From Bradyrhizobium sp. JYMT SZCCT0180 (GTDB lineage: Bacteria; Pseudomonadota; Alphaproteobacteria; Rhizobiales; Xanthobacteraceae), in NCBI RefSeq assembly GCF_018130165.1, contig NZ_JAFCLZ010000018.1, positions 1 through 64,000 on the forward strand: 64,000 nucleotides of DNA. The letters run 5' to 3'. The position numbers were made by a program, and so were the translations under genes. The notes beneath the pieces were generated by a model that was not told the DNA's origin, did not search any database, and was given only the letters and a program-made list of their open reading frames with translations. This document shows positions 18,907 to 27,759 of this stretch, in pieces (position 1 is the first letter of the stretch; every line of letters begins with the position of its first letter).

Positions 18907-19374
18907 ATGATGGCCAAGGCAAAGGGATTGATCAACGTTTCCGACTCCATCGAATTCAAATCGATCAACACCGGGGGCAACGCCGCCGGAAATGGCGGCG
19001 ACGGCAGCTTCTCGGGAAAAATCGTCAACCAACCGAGCATCAGCTTCGATCCATACAACAAGGCGAGCGGTGCCAGCGTGGACGTGAAAACCGGCGATCA
19101 CGTCAATCAAAAGGCGGAATGGGATGCCGGGGGCGCAAACGGAAAGGCTTCGTGGTTTGCGAAGGCCGAGGGAGGAAAGGCCACGTCGAACGGAAACCAG
19201 GACTCCGACAGCGGCCATAATACCTCCAAGGTATACGCCAACACGACGGCGCAGCAGTCAAACTCGCTGAAGGCGGACATGCATCAGGAAGTGGTGGCTG
19301 GTATCGGCGGCGACGGTGGAAACGGCAACATCGCGCTGGGTGGAGACGTGAACTTCGTTTTCGATACCTTCTGA
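18907..19374 (+). CDS. Short glycine-rich relative of the repeat protein, candidate type I secretion substrate
   Basis: 155 residues from ATG 18907 (or 18910), preceded by GGAGG. It carries a single version of the repeat seen in the upstream 488-residue protein: INTGGNAAGNGGDGSFSG at the N-terminus and AGIGGDGGNGNIALGGDV near the C-terminus, with a charged, Asn/Lys/Ser-rich middle. The extreme C-terminus GGDVNFVFDTF, acidic then hydrophobic, resembles the end signal of PrtD-type exporter substrates. It sits 79 bp upstream of the ABC exporter gene, so it is probably in the same operon. Role unknown: secreted matrix, adhesin or surface protein are possibilities. Confidence 0.82.
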   Translation: MMAKAKGLINVSDSIEFKSINTGGNAAGNGGDGSFSGKIVNQPSISFDPYNKASGASVDVKTGDHVNQKAEWDAGGANGKASWFAKAEGGKATSNGNQDSDSGHNTSKVYANTTAQQSNSLKADMHQEVVAGIGGDGGNGNIALGGDVNFVFDTF

Positions 19375-19453
19375 TCGGCAGCTTGTCCGACTGGCAAGAC
19401 CGGCGGCAGCGGCCGCCGGTCCACGACCCGGTCGAATCCTCAGGGCTCTGGCG

Positions 19454-21244
19454 GTGACGACAATGCTGATGCCGCCCCTCCGATTACACCTCGCAGCACA
19501 GCCACAGACGAGGCTGCAGGCGGCGCTCTGGGCCTGCGCCAGCACGCTTGGCATCGTGTTCGCATACAGTTGCAGCTACAATCTGCTGCTCTTCGCTCCG
19601 TCCATCTACCTGCTTCAGATCTATGATCGGGTCTTGTCGAGCCGGAGCGGCCACACGCTTCTGATGCTCACCCTGATCGTCGCGCTCACCGTCGTGGTTG
19701 GTGGCGTACTTGACGCGCTGCGCCGCGCCGTGTTGGGACGGCTAGGGGCATGGCTCGACGATCGCCTTCGTCCCTCCGTGCTCTCGGCCAGCCTCGAATG
19801 CGCCAACCGCGGCAACCCGGCGCAGGCATCGCAGGCGTATCGGGATCTCACCGTTCTGCGTCAGTTCGTCGAATCCAATGCATGCCCGATACTGTTCGAC
19901 GCGCTCTGGGTACCGTTGTTTCTAAGTGTGCTTTTTCTCGTACATCCTTTGCTGGGAGTGATAGGAGCCTGCAGCGTGCTCTTCCTGTTCGGCCTCGCGC
20001 TTGTCGGCGATGTCCTCACCGAGGATGCGCAGGCCAGGTCCGGAACTGCCTGGGCCAGAAGCCATAGCCGGTTCGCGACGGCTGTCGATAATGTTCAATT
20101 GATCCATGCCATGGGGATGCGCGACCGCGCCGCGCGGCTGATCTGCCAGGCCGCGCAGGATGCGCGAAGCGAGCACGACGAGGCCCAGCAGCGATACGAG
20201 ATCATCATGCTTGTCGCAAAGCCGGCACGCGCATTGTCGCAGGTCCTGATCATGGGAGCCGCCGCGTGGCTGGTGCTCGACTACAACAGAAGCCCCGCCA
20301 TTATCTTTGCCTCGACACTGCTGTTCAGCCGCGCGCTCGCACCCGTCGAGGGTGCCATCGCTGGCTGGAAAGCTTTCGCGACGGCCTTGAGCGCCTACCG
20401 GCGGCTCACGGACATCCTTGTCGTCATCCCCGCTGTCCCGGAGAGCGCGGGCATTGCGTCGAACCGGGGTCGTCTCGTCGTCGACAATGTCGGCGTGGTA
20501 TTGCCAGGCTCCGGCGGATTCCTGCTGAGGGAAGTCTCGTTCAGCCTCGCGCCTGGTGAATGCCTTGGCATTATCGGACCGTCCGGCTCCGGCAAATCAA
20601 TGCTCGGCCAGGTCATTGCCGGAATCTCGACGCCAACTCAGGGGCGCGTCCTGTTCGACAACGTCGACGTTTCGGTCTTGCGTGAGGGAGGGGGCGATCG
20701 TCACCTCGGATATCTGCCGCAGGACATCAACCTGTTTGGGGAGACAATAACGGAAGTTATCGCAGGGCTGGATGATAGCGATCCGCAGAAGGTCATCGCA
20801 GCCGCGAAGCTTGCCGGAATCCATGACACCATCGTGGGGCTGCCACAGGGGTATGACACCGTCATTCCCGGTGGCGGCTGTGCTTTTTCGCGCGGGTATC
20901 GCCAGCGTCTCGGCCTTGCACGGGCTTTCTTCGATGACCCGCGCCTTGTCGTGCTCGACGAGCCGAACGCCAGCCTCGACTACGTGGGCGAGCGCGTGCT
21001 GTTCGATGCCATCGAGCAGCTGAAGAAAGCCAACATCACGGTGATCATCATCACCCATCGAATGGGTATTCTCGCGGCCACGAACAGAATTGCCATCATG
21101 CAGGGCGGTGCCGTCATGGCATGTGGCGAAAGCGAGGAGATCTTCGAGAGGTATTTGAGCCGACCGCAAGTCGCATCACAGGTCACGTTGCCCGAGAGTA
21201 CGCCCGCGGCCGCCAACGTGTCACCGCAGCGAGTTGTCCCGTGA
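19454..21244 (+). CDS. Type I secretion ABC transporter (PrtD family, fused permease-ATPase)
   Basis: 596 residues. An N-terminal membrane domain (residues ~25-310) with hydrophobic segments such as LLLFAPSIYLLQIYDRVLSS, the typical PrtD opening, is fused to an ATPase. Walker A is GPSGSGKS (~375), the Q-loop lies in YLPQDINLFG, Walker B is LVVLDEPNASLD and the switch His lies in IITHRMG. The ABC signature, normally LSGGQ, reads FSRGY here, an unusual change at the nucleotide-sandwich site. No C39 peptidase domain, so substrates need no double-glycine cleavage. GTG 19454 or ATG 19463 may start it. Couples by GTGA overlap to the adaptor gene. Substrates are probably the two glycine-rich proteins upstream. 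Confidence 0.92.
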   Translation: MTTMLMPPLRLHLAAQPQTRLQAALWACASTLGIVFAYSCSYNLLLFAPSIYLLQIYDRVLSSRSGHTLLMLTLIVALTVVVGGVLDALRRAVLGRLGAWLDDRLRPSVLSASLECANRGNPAQASQAYRDLTVLRQFVESNACPILFDALWVPLFLSVLFLVHPLLGVIGACSVLFLFGLALVGDVLTEDAQARSGTAWARSHSRFATAVDNVQLIHAMGMRDRAARLICQAAQDARSEHDEAQQRYEIIMLVAKPARALSQVLIMGAAAWLVLDYNRSPAIIFASTLLFSRALAPVEGAIAGWKAFATALSAYRRLTDILVVIPAVPESAGIASNRGRLVVDNVGVVLPGSGGFLLREVSFSLAPGECLGIIGPSGSGKSMLGQVIAGISTPTQGRVLFDNVDVSVLREGGGDRHLGYLPQDINLFGETITEVIAGLDDSDPQKVIAAAKLAGIHDTIVGLPQGYDTVIPGGGCAFSRGYRQRLGLARAFFDDPRLVVLDEPNASLDYVGERVLFDAIEQLKKANITVIIITHRMGILAATNRIAIMQGGAVMACGESEEIFERYLSRPQVASQVTLPESTPAAANVSPQRVVP

Positions 21245-22662
21245 CCGACGTTCCAGACAAACCGCCGCCTTCGTCGTCCCTCGTCCCTGAGCGGCGAACC
21301 AAGGTCGTGATTACCGCGATCGACGATATCGAGCCTCTGGAGTTTGCATGGTGGACGGCCCCGACGCCGGCCTCACCTCGCGCCGCACTCCGTGGCTTCA
21401 CCTGGGCAGGCAATCTGCTGGTCGTCTGCTTTGTGCTGGGCCTCGGGATCTGGTCGGGCTTTGCGCCACTCGAGAGTGCCGCGATCGCTTCCGGCGTCGT
21501 GGAAACGGAATCGAGCCGGAAGACGATTCAGCACCTTGAGGGCGGCATCGTCAGGGAAATCCTGGTTGCCGACGGCGACGCGGTGCGCGCCGGGCAGGTG
21601 CTGATCTGGCTGGACGACACCAGGGCCCGCGCCGAGGCGCAGAGCCTTCAGGGCCAATTGTGGGACGCGACGGCACGTGAAGCAAGGCTCCAGGCCGAGA
21701 TGCAAGGGCAAGAGCATGTGTCGTTTCCCGCCAGCATGGCGACTGCGGGGAAGGAGAGTTTATCGGCCGCAGATGTCCTTAGTGCGCAGCGAAACATCTT
21801 TGAAACGCGCCGGCAGGTCTTCCGGTCTCAGCTCGCCGTCGTCCGGGAGAAAGGCCTCCAGGTCGACAAGGAAATCCTGGGCCTCAGGGCGCAGGAAACC
21901 GCTGTCGCGCAGCGGGCCGCCATCGCCCGCGAGGAACTGGACATGGTGGCCACCCTCGTCAGCAAGGGGCTCGAACGGCGGCCGCGCCTTCTTAACCTCG
22001 AACGGGAAGTGGCTGAAATACAGGGGCGGCGGGGCGAGATCGCCGCGCATATTTCGCGCGCCGAGCAGGTCATCAGCGAATCGCAGGCGACGCTGCTCAA
22101 GCTCGAGAACGATCGGCAAAACGAAATCGCGCAGTCGTTGCGCGAGGCACAAAACCAGATATTTCAGCTACGCGAGCGATTGCGGGCGGCCATGGACCAG
22201 CTGTCGCGAACCGAGGTCAAGGCTCCCGAGGACGGCGTGGTAACCGACCTGCGGATTCATACCCCCGGCGGCGTGATCGGGGCCGGTGCCCCGCTGATGG
22301 ATATGGTGCCCCGGCAGGATCGCCTCATCGTGACCGCGCGCATCAAGCCCGAGGACATCGATGTGGTTCATCCAGGATTGAATGCCGACGTGCAACTGCT
22401 GCCCTACAATCAGCGCCGCGCGCCGCGTCTCAGCGGGACGGTGACGCACGTATCCGCCGACCGCCTCGTCGACAAGCGTACCGAGCAACCCTACTACGCA
22501 ACCAAAATTCGCGTGCAGGATGCGCGGATCGCCGAGCACGACATCCGGATCATCCCCGGAATGCCGGCACAGGTGTTCATCACAACCGGGCGCAGCACCG
22601 TGGCGCTTTATGCCCTGAGGCCCTTGCTCGACAGCTTCAGCGGCGCGTTCAAGGAGGATTGA
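21241..22662 (+). CDS. HlyD-family type I secretion periplasmic adaptor
   Basis: 473 residues starting at the GTG that overlaps the exporter stop (GTGA). One N-terminal transmembrane helix (LLVVCFVLGLGIWSGFAPL) is followed by a lipoyl half-motif (SRKTIQHLEGGIVREILVADGD), a long coiled coil (residues ~140-330) and the second half-motif (VKAPEDGVVTDLRIHTPGGV), then the C-terminal beta domain. This is the PrtE/HlyD architecture that links an inner-membrane ABC exporter to a TolC-type outer-membrane channel. No TolC gene lies in the window, so the channel must be encoded elsewhere. Confidence 0.94.
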   Translation: MTDVPDKPPPSSSLVPERRTKVVITAIDDIEPLEFAWWTAPTPASPRAALRGFTWAGNLLVVCFVLGLGIWSGFAPLESAAIASGVVETESSRKTIQHLEGGIVREILVADGDAVRAGQVLIWLDDTRARAEAQSLQGQLWDATAREARLQAEMQGQEHVSFPASMATAGKESLSAADVLSAQRNIFETRRQVFRSQLAVVREKGLQVDKEILGLRAQETAVAQRAAIAREELDMVATLVSKGLERRPRLLNLEREVAEIQGRRGEIAAHISRAEQVISESQATLLKLENDRQNEIAQSLREAQNQIFQLRERLRAAMDQLSRTEVKAPEDGVVTDLRIHTPGGVIGAGAPLMDMVPRQDRLIVTARIKPEDIDVVHPGLNADVQLLPYNQRRAPRLSGTVTHVSADRLVDKRTEQPYYATKIRVQDARIAEHDIRIIPGMPAQVFITTGRSTVALYALRPLLDSFSGAFKED

Positions 22663-22665
22663 GCC

Positions 22666-23601
22666 TCAAGATGCGCCTGTGCTGGTATCGCGTTCATGAC
22701 CCGACAGCCGGCCGCTCCAGCGGAGCACCGCCTCAGTGCGGTTGCGAGCGGCACACTTGCGCATGATATGATGAATATGCATTTTTACGGTATTTTCCGA
22801 AAGGTTCAGCTTAGCCGCAATCAGCTTGTTCGGAAGACCGAGCTCCAGTTCCGCAAGCACGTGTTGCTCGCGAGGCGTGAAGTCGATCAGGTGTTTTTCT
22901 GTCACGTCTTTCGCAGCGTCGGCGGCCAGGTATCCCGACGGCAACTCGGCAGCAGAGAGCAATTCCGGCGCCGTCGTCCCATTTTGCGCGATGATCGGAA
23001 GTGGTCTGTAGACCCCGCCGGCGAGAACAAGACGCAGGCCGGCAACCGCGACCTCGACCGGGATCGAGGTCGGGAAGAAGCCCCGTACTCCCCTGTGCAT
23101 TGCAGCCAATGCCGTGGCCTCGTCGTCACGGTTCGACAAGAGCGCGATGGAGGCATTGGGGCAGTAGTCCACGAGGAGAGCAAGATCGTCCTCGACAGAC
23201 GGATCGGCGATGGACTTGTCCCCGGTACTCAGCGCCACCAGGCAAACATCTCGTCCCGACACGAAATCCAGACCGTCCGTGGTCGCCATTTCGACGATTT
23301 CGAACCCCGGCAATTCCCGCCGGAGAATGCTCAAGATGCAGGTGCGCGTTAACGTGAGAGGCTCGATGATCACCAGGGCCGGCATTTGCGGCGATCCATT
23401 GAGCCGTTCAGCGTGGTTGACGACTTGGTCCATAATAACCCCGAATTCAAAAAGCTGTTGGGCCACCCCACTGATTCCAAATTTCCACCGATCATAATTG
23501 CCTGGCGCCAGGTCCATGAGAGATGCCCGATTGAGCAATCGGTGCTCAAAGGTCTCAGGGATATCCACGACGCCGCAGTTGCAGGAGGAAATTCTTTCCA
23601 C
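22666..23601 (-). CDS. LuxR-type regulator with a degenerate receiver domain
   Basis: Up to 311 residues. The C-terminus is a clear LuxR/FixJ HTH: FTPREQHVLAELELGLPNKL then AAKLNLSENTVKMHIHHIMRK. A receiver-like domain precedes it (PALVIIEPLTLTRTCILSIL ... CPNASIALLSN), but the acidic pair, the phospho-acceptor Asp and the conserved Lys are not in the expected places, so it is probably not a conventional phospho-switch. The start is uncertain: the long form begins at a GTG without a ribosome site, and ATGs at 23517 and 23433 are alternatives. It converges on the secretion genes with a three-base gap and may regulate them. Confidence 0.82.
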   Translation of the reverse strand: MERISSCNCGVVDIPETFEHRLLNRASLMDLAPGNYDRWKFGISGVAQQLFEFGVIMDQVVNHAERLNGSPQMPALVIIEPLTLTRTCILSILRRELPGFEIVEMATTDGLDFVSGRDVCLVALSTGDKSIADPSVEDDLALLVDYCPNASIALLSNRDDEATALAAMHRGVRGFFPTSIPVEVAVAGLRLVLAGGVYRPLPIIAQNGTTAPELLSAAELPSGYLAADAAKDVTEKHLIDFTPREQHVLAELELGLPNKLIAAKLNLSENTVKMHIHHIMRKCAARNRTEAVLRWSGRLSGHERDTSTGAS

Positions 23602-23699
23602 GCAATTTCACAGCCGGGCACGATGCGATTTCATCGCGTCGCGCGCATTCTGGGCTTCTGAGCATGATAGAACCGGTATCCGCAATCCCGGATCATGCC

Positions 23700-24278
23700 T
23701 TAGTTGCAGATGTTACGATACGCGATCGCCGCCGCTGAATCTGCCTTGCCAGCGACGACGTATGCATCATCCTCCTTCACGAGATATAGAAACGGCCTGT
23801 CTCCGGTATCTGAACCGGACGCATTCTTCCCTCTGACGTGACCGCAGATGGTGTCCACCGGACGCCCCCACATATTCAGTCTGACGGCCCGCTTCATGTC
23901 GCCAAATTCGGCGGATGCCGGATCGTCCATCTTTGCGGCGACTGAGATCTTTGCCTTGGCCAGGACGGGATCCGGGCGTTCGGCGGATCGATAGGTTGGC
24001 GAGGCGGGGGTCGTCGACGGCGCGTGCGCGGTTTTGACGATTTGAGCCCGTCCGCGGGATCCGGCCGATGATGGTTTCCTGGACTTGACCGCAGCGGATT
24101 TCGCTCCAGCTGTTGCAAGATATGGCCTGCGCGCCGCTGACTTCTGCGCCATCGGCGGACCGGTCGGGGGTCCTTCGAGGCAGCCTTGTGGCGCGCACTC
24201 CCGGAGGCTTGCCTGCGACGGGCCAAGGCCATAGCCGATAAGGAGTCCAGCTAGTACGCCAATGAAAAGCAATCCCAT
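23700..24278 (-). CDS. Hypothetical exported/membrane-anchored protein
   Basis: 192 residues from ATG 24278, preceded by GAGGAGGGG. The N-terminus MGLLFIGVLAGLLIGYGLG is a hydrophobic anchor or signal. A basic, Ser/Pro/Ala-rich linker follows (~40-105). The C-terminal ~80 residues form a compact domain (VAAKMDDPASAEFGDMKRAV ... PVDTICGHVRGKN ... PFLYLVKEDDAYVVAG) of a type I have seen repeatedly in Bradyrhizobium without a function; it has two Cys that could pair. Likely periplasmic. Stands alone. Confidence 0.75.
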   Translation of the reverse strand: MGLLFIGVLAGLLIGYGLGPSQASLRECAPQGCLEGPPTGPPMAQKSAARRPYLATAGAKSAAVKSRKPSSAGSRGRAQIVKTAHAPSTTPASPTYRSAERPDPVLAKAKISVAAKMDDPASAEFGDMKRAVRLNMWGRPVDTICGHVRGKNASGSDTGDRPFLYLVKEDDAYVVAGKADSAAAIAYRNICN

Positions 24279-24580
24279 GCAATTCCCCTCCTCGAGGGCG
24301 GAATTCCCATTGCACTCTTGCCGCAACTTCTTGATTTTACTGCTGAGGGGTTATCTGTTGCGCAAAAGCGTTAAGCGCTAATTAAGCGTGCACCCCGTGC
24401 GAGATCAGGCTGCCGCATGGTTAACGTTGACGCACCGTCAGTCGACCGCTCGGCGGGCGCGTCGCCGGCGTCTCGCACGACCAGCGGTTGGTCTGTCAGC
24501 TGCGAGAAGACAGTCCCAGGACGTTGCGCTCAATACAGAGGAATGCGAGGAGTCAGCGCCGAACAGTCGAAGCCTCGCGC
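24279..24580. other. 302-bp intergenic region
   Basis: No gene seen. The AT-richer part (24325-24400), with an imperfect palindrome around TTAAGCGCTAATTAAGCG, probably contains the promoter of the minus-strand gene ending the block at 24278. The remainder is GC-rich and without recognisable structure. Confidence 0.5.
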
Positions 24581-25105
24581 CTAGCCCTTCGCGGCGGGTA
24601 CGGGCGGCACCGGCAGAATGATTTCGGAAGCGATCTTCCAGTCCTTCCCGACGCGAAGCCAATTGATGATCATCAGAAACGGTCTGGCCGTTCCATCCTG
24701 CCCCGCATAAGAGACCGTGATGTTCATCGGCACGTAGGACTCGGCGACGTCGCGCGTCAGGCCGACGACCCTGAGCTTCGAATAATCCGGCTCGAGCACG
24801 ACCGGACCGGAGCTGCCGATATCATGCAGCTTTTGATCAACCGCCTCGTTGCCCCAGAAGCCAGCCCAGTTCCCCTCGGACTGGATCGCGCTCTTTGCCA
24901 CCAACAGGGTCGAAGGCGATTGCCAGAACATCCCATGCAGGGCCTTGAAATCGTGCTTGTTGGCCAATTCCATCAGTCTGCAGAACTTCAATTTTATCGC
25001 GCTGAGGGTCGCAGCATCCAGCGGCTCTTTGCTGACGGCGGGAGGCGCGACAGCCCCGGTGAAAAGAGCCGAAGCAGTGAGAGTGACAAGAAGTGCCTTG
25101 TACAT
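24581..25105 (-). CDS. Exported SnoaL/DUF4440-like protein
   Basis: 174 residues from ATG 25105. The N-terminus MYKALLVTLTASALFTGAVA is a Sec signal peptide. The mature part has the NTF2-like outline: a helix KFCRLMELANKHDFKALHGM, then strands MNITVSYAGQDGTARPFLMI and VGKDWKIASEIILP. This fold is used by enzymes and by binding proteins, and no catalytic set can be identified. Secreted to the periplasm. Neighbours on the same strand (DUF302 protein 107 bp upstream) could share a transcript. Confidence 0.78.
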   Translation of the reverse strand: MYKALLVTLTASALFTGAVAPPAVSKEPLDAATLSAIKLKFCRLMELANKHDFKALHGMFWQSPSTLLVAKSAIQSEGNWAGFWGNEAVDQKLHDIGSSGPVVLEPDYSKLRVVGLTRDVAESYVPMNITVSYAGQDGTARPFLMIINWLRVGKDWKIASEIILPVPPVPAAKG

Positions 25106-25212
25106 GCAGGAGTATCCCTTCCAACGTCTGGCTCGCGTCATGACAACGCCCGTCGCGTTCCGAGATTGGTATCAGTTACCAATTCCATCGGCCGAGACTT
25201 CATCGGGACGTT

Positions 25213-25707
25213 TTAGCTTGCACATTCGCGTAGCAAGGTTGTGATTTTCGCATCGAGATTTCGGGCGACGGCAAGGGCTTCCGGGCTGCCATAATGCAGC
25301 AGATAACTCTCCATTTTGTCATAGGAGACGTGGACGCCATCGGGACGTTCATCAATGAGCACTGTGACTGGAGCGTAAGATCCCGCATCGGGCACGTGCT
25401 TGACCATTTCTTTCATGATGAGTGGATTGCCGACCACGAGCCGTATGATCTTGGGCGTCTTGGATCCAGTTTCGCGACGCAGAATGTCGCCCAAGTCGAA
25501 CTCCGCAAACAGCATAAGGTCCGTTCGGCCGAGGCCGCGTTGTACAACGTGCTCCAAATCCGGGAAGGATTTTGTCGCCCTGGTCTCCTTGAAGAATTCG
25601 GCCATGTTAGGTTGCCCGACCGCCGACTTGAGCGCGGCCACGACAGCGTCGAATGGTTTTAAGCTCGTGAGGCTGAAACGCTCCACCTCGACTTTAGCGA
25701 TTGTCAT
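25213..25707 (-). CDS. DUF302-like protein
   Basis: 164 residues starting at ATG 25707 with a perfect GGAGGAC site. The arrangement FDAVVAALKSAVGQ ... LMLFAEFDLGDILRRETG ... IIRLVVGNPLIMKEMVKHVP ... YAPVTVLIDERPDGVHVSYD matches DUF302, small alpha/beta proteins of unclear function that sometimes bind ligands or accompany redox enzymes. Cytoplasmic by lack of signal. The gene lies 62 bp downstream of an alpha/beta hydrolase gene on the same strand. Confidence 0.82.
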   Translation of the reverse strand: MTIAKVEVERFSLTSLKPFDAVVAALKSAVGQPNMAEFFKETRATKSFPDLEHVVQRGLGRTDLMLFAEFDLGDILRRETGSKTPKIIRLVVGNPLIMKEMVKHVPDAGSYAPVTVLIDERPDGVHVSYDKMESYLLHYGSPEALAVARNLDAKITTLLRECAS

Positions 25708-25769
25708 TTGTCCTCCGTAACAACTCTCATGGATAAAGTGCCTCTGATCGCGTCGGAACGCGCCGGGAG

Positions 25770-26645
25770 TCATGCAGCCGCGGGCTGTGCATCCAGGAAG
25801 GTCCGGACGTGGCTGACGAACATCTCGTGGTGCTGAAACAGGGCGCCGTGCCCTGAATCGGGATAGAGGACCAGCTGGGCGTTGCTTAATTCCCTAGACA
25901 TTGCGTAGGCGTTGCTCGCGGGCAGCATGGTGTCGTGACTGCCGCTCACCACAAGAGCGGGCTGGCGGATGGCGCGCAGAATGGCGTGCCCGGGATCTGG
26001 TGTGGCGCACCAGGTGATCAGCGCCTTGGCCTGCGGATCGGTTACCGCGCTGCCGTTATCGGTGTCCCGATCGTCCTTACGCAGCTTCGTCCGCTTCAGG
26101 AAGGCCAAACCGGACGACCGGCTGGCGGCCGAACTCGTGAAGAACAACGGCAGGCGGGGGTCCGGCGCATCGGTTTGGGAAAACGCTTCCTGCAAAACCG
26201 CTAACAGGTGTTCCTCACCGCCTTTTGGCGCGGTACCGACGAGGATAAGCTTGCGGACCAGCCGTCCGTGCTCGGCGGCGATCTGCTGAGCGACGCAGCC
26301 GCCGAGGGAAAAGCCTAGCAGGTCGACTTCGGTCAGGCCGAGCAAGTTGATGAAGTCGACCGCGTCTCGTGCCATCGCCGCGACATTGTCGGGCGTTTGA
26401 CCGGTCGAGCGGCCGACCCCGGCGTTGTCGAAGGCGATCACGGGGCGATCAGCGGCCAGAGCGTTGATGACGGCGGGATCCCATGCATCGATGTTGCCAG
26501 AGAAGTGCTGCAGGAGAACCAGCGGCGTTCCGGTCGCGGGGCCGAGGCGGCGATAGGCGAAGCGGATTCCGTGGCCTTCGATGTAACGGGTCGGCGCCGC
26601 TTCGAGCGTGGCGGCGTCCTGGTTCGCGATGTCGAGTTGAGTCAT
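25770..26645 (-). CDS. Alpha/beta hydrolase
   Basis: 291 residues from ATG 26645 (GAGG upstream). Typical cytoplasmic alpha/beta hydrolase: the LVLLQHFSGNIDAWDP oxyanion region, nucleophile elbow GFSLGGCVAQ, an Asp in SGSHDTMLP and catalytic His in YPDSGHGALFQHHEMF. The HFSGN (instead of HG) variant is shared with a group annotated as haloperoxidase/esterase-like hydrolases. Substrate unknown. It is the middle gene of a minus-strand run with a DUF302 protein downstream and a secreted hydrolase upstream. Confidence 0.88.
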   Translation of the reverse strand: MTQLDIANQDAATLEAAPTRYIEGHGIRFAYRRLGPATGTPLVLLQHFSGNIDAWDPAVINALAADRPVIAFDNAGVGRSTGQTPDNVAAMARDAVDFINLLGLTEVDLLGFSLGGCVAQQIAAEHGRLVRKLILVGTAPKGGEEHLLAVLQEAFSQTDAPDPRLPLFFTSSAASRSSGLAFLKRTKLRKDDRDTDNGSAVTDPQAKALITWCATPDPGHAILRAIRQPALVVSGSHDTMLPASNAYAMSRELSNAQLVLYPDSGHGALFQHHEMFVSHVRTFLDAQPAAA

Positions 26646-26802
26646 GTCATCCTCTGGATGCTTGGCATAAGTAATCGAGTGGGGGACCGGTGTGGCGCAG
26701 CGACCGGGACCTTCCCCCAGGATGTCGCTGGCGCTTCCGCGGCTTTGACTGGTTTTCGCCATCGCGGTCCGATGCGTTCTGCGTTCTCTGAGCGAGCGCA
26801 CG

Positions 26803-26830
26803 CGCTCCCGGTGCGAAAGCGCCGGGAGCG
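26803..26830 (-). terminator. Stem-loop after the secreted hydrolase gene
   Basis: A 9-bp perfect stem, CGCTCCCGG with CCGGGAGCG, around a 10-base loop lies six bases past the stop of the 26837-27607 gene on the minus strand. No T-run follows, so it may be a Rho-dependent or 3-prime-protecting hairpin. The sequence from here to ~26700 resembles a common rhizobial intergenic repeat. Confidence 0.55.
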
Positions 26831-26836
26831 GTACCG

Positions 26837-27607
26837 TCACTTCGCGAGTGCAGCCTTTTCGATGACCTCAGCGACTTGCTTCGCATGGACGACGAGCGAG
26901 GCATGGCTGCCGGCGACTTCCGTCGTCTGAGCCTTGATCCTGGATGCGAACGACTTCTGGGCCTCGGGCGCGAGGACTTTGTCCTTCGTGCTGATGACAT
27001 AGAATGTCGGCTTGTCATGCCAGGCCGCAATGTCGACGGGGGCTTCGAACGCAACGTGATTCAACGGAAGCTGCGTGTTGGCGAGGTGCTGAGCGATCTC
27101 AGGAGGAAGGTCAGCCGCGACGGCCGACGGAAACACCTTGGGATCGATGTACAAATTGCCCTTCGCGTCCGGATGGATCGCTTTGCCGCCTTCGGTCGGC
27201 GGGCCGGCCTTTGCCAGCGACGCCAGGGATTCACCGACCTCCGGCGCGAAAGCGGAAACATAGACCAGCGCCGAAACCTTGGGATCGTTGCCGGCTTGCG
27301 TGATCACCACGCCGCCCCATGAATGGCCGACCAGAACGGTCCTGCCGTCCTGCTTGGCGAGCGCCTGTTTGGTGGCATCAACGTCGGCGGCGAGCGAAGT
27401 GAGCGGATTTTCCACGAGCGTTACGCTGTAGCCTTTCTTCGTGAGAATATCGGCAACGGGCTGCCAGCTCGTCTGGTCCACGAAAGCGCCGTGCACGAGC
27501 ACGATATTGTGGGCTGCTCCCTTGGGCAGTTCGGCGGAATGGACGGAGCCGACCAATGTCGTTCCGGCCAGGAGTACGGTGGCGGCTGAGAGAAGAATAT
27601 TTCGCAT
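26837..27607 (-). CDS. Secreted EstC-like alpha/beta hydrolase
   Basis: 256 residues starting at ATG 27607. A Sec signal peptide (ILLSAATVLLAGTTLVGSVH) is followed by NIVLVHGAFVDQTSWQPVAD, nucleophile elbow VGHSWGGVVI and a C-terminal SHASLVVHAKQV, the pattern of EstC/salicylate-esterase-like hydrolases. Periplasmic. Divergent from an AraC-type regulator gene 215 bp away with paired ATCGTCC sites between them, so it is a likely target of that regulator. Substrate unknown. Confidence 0.88.
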   Translation of the reverse strand: MRNILLSAATVLLAGTTLVGSVHSAELPKGAAHNIVLVHGAFVDQTSWQPVADILTKKGYSVTLVENPLTSLAADVDATKQALAKQDGRTVLVGHSWGGVVITQAGNDPKVSALVYVSAFAPEVGESLASLAKAGPPTEGGKAIHPDAKGNLYIDPKVFPSAVAADLPPEIAQHLANTQLPLNHVAFEAPVDIAAWHDKPTFYVISTKDKVLAPEAQKSFASRIKAQTTEVAGSHASLVVHAKQVAEVIEKAALAK

Positions 27608-27759
27608 TGATTGTTCCTGTTGGCATGTCGGACGAACACGGTCCGGGGGAATGGACGAGCGTTTCCAGAAAGGTCGCGGTTTTCCCATCCGCCGTCGGCG
27701 AGATGGTTGCCGCACGTGACGTCGGCCCGCTGCGACATGACCTATTCCGCGGACCTTTC

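Noticed and set aside
17162..19374. Canonical RTX nonapeptide toxins
   Set aside because: GGDG motifs occur but not in GGxGxDxUx tandem arrays; the units are 87-94 residues long.
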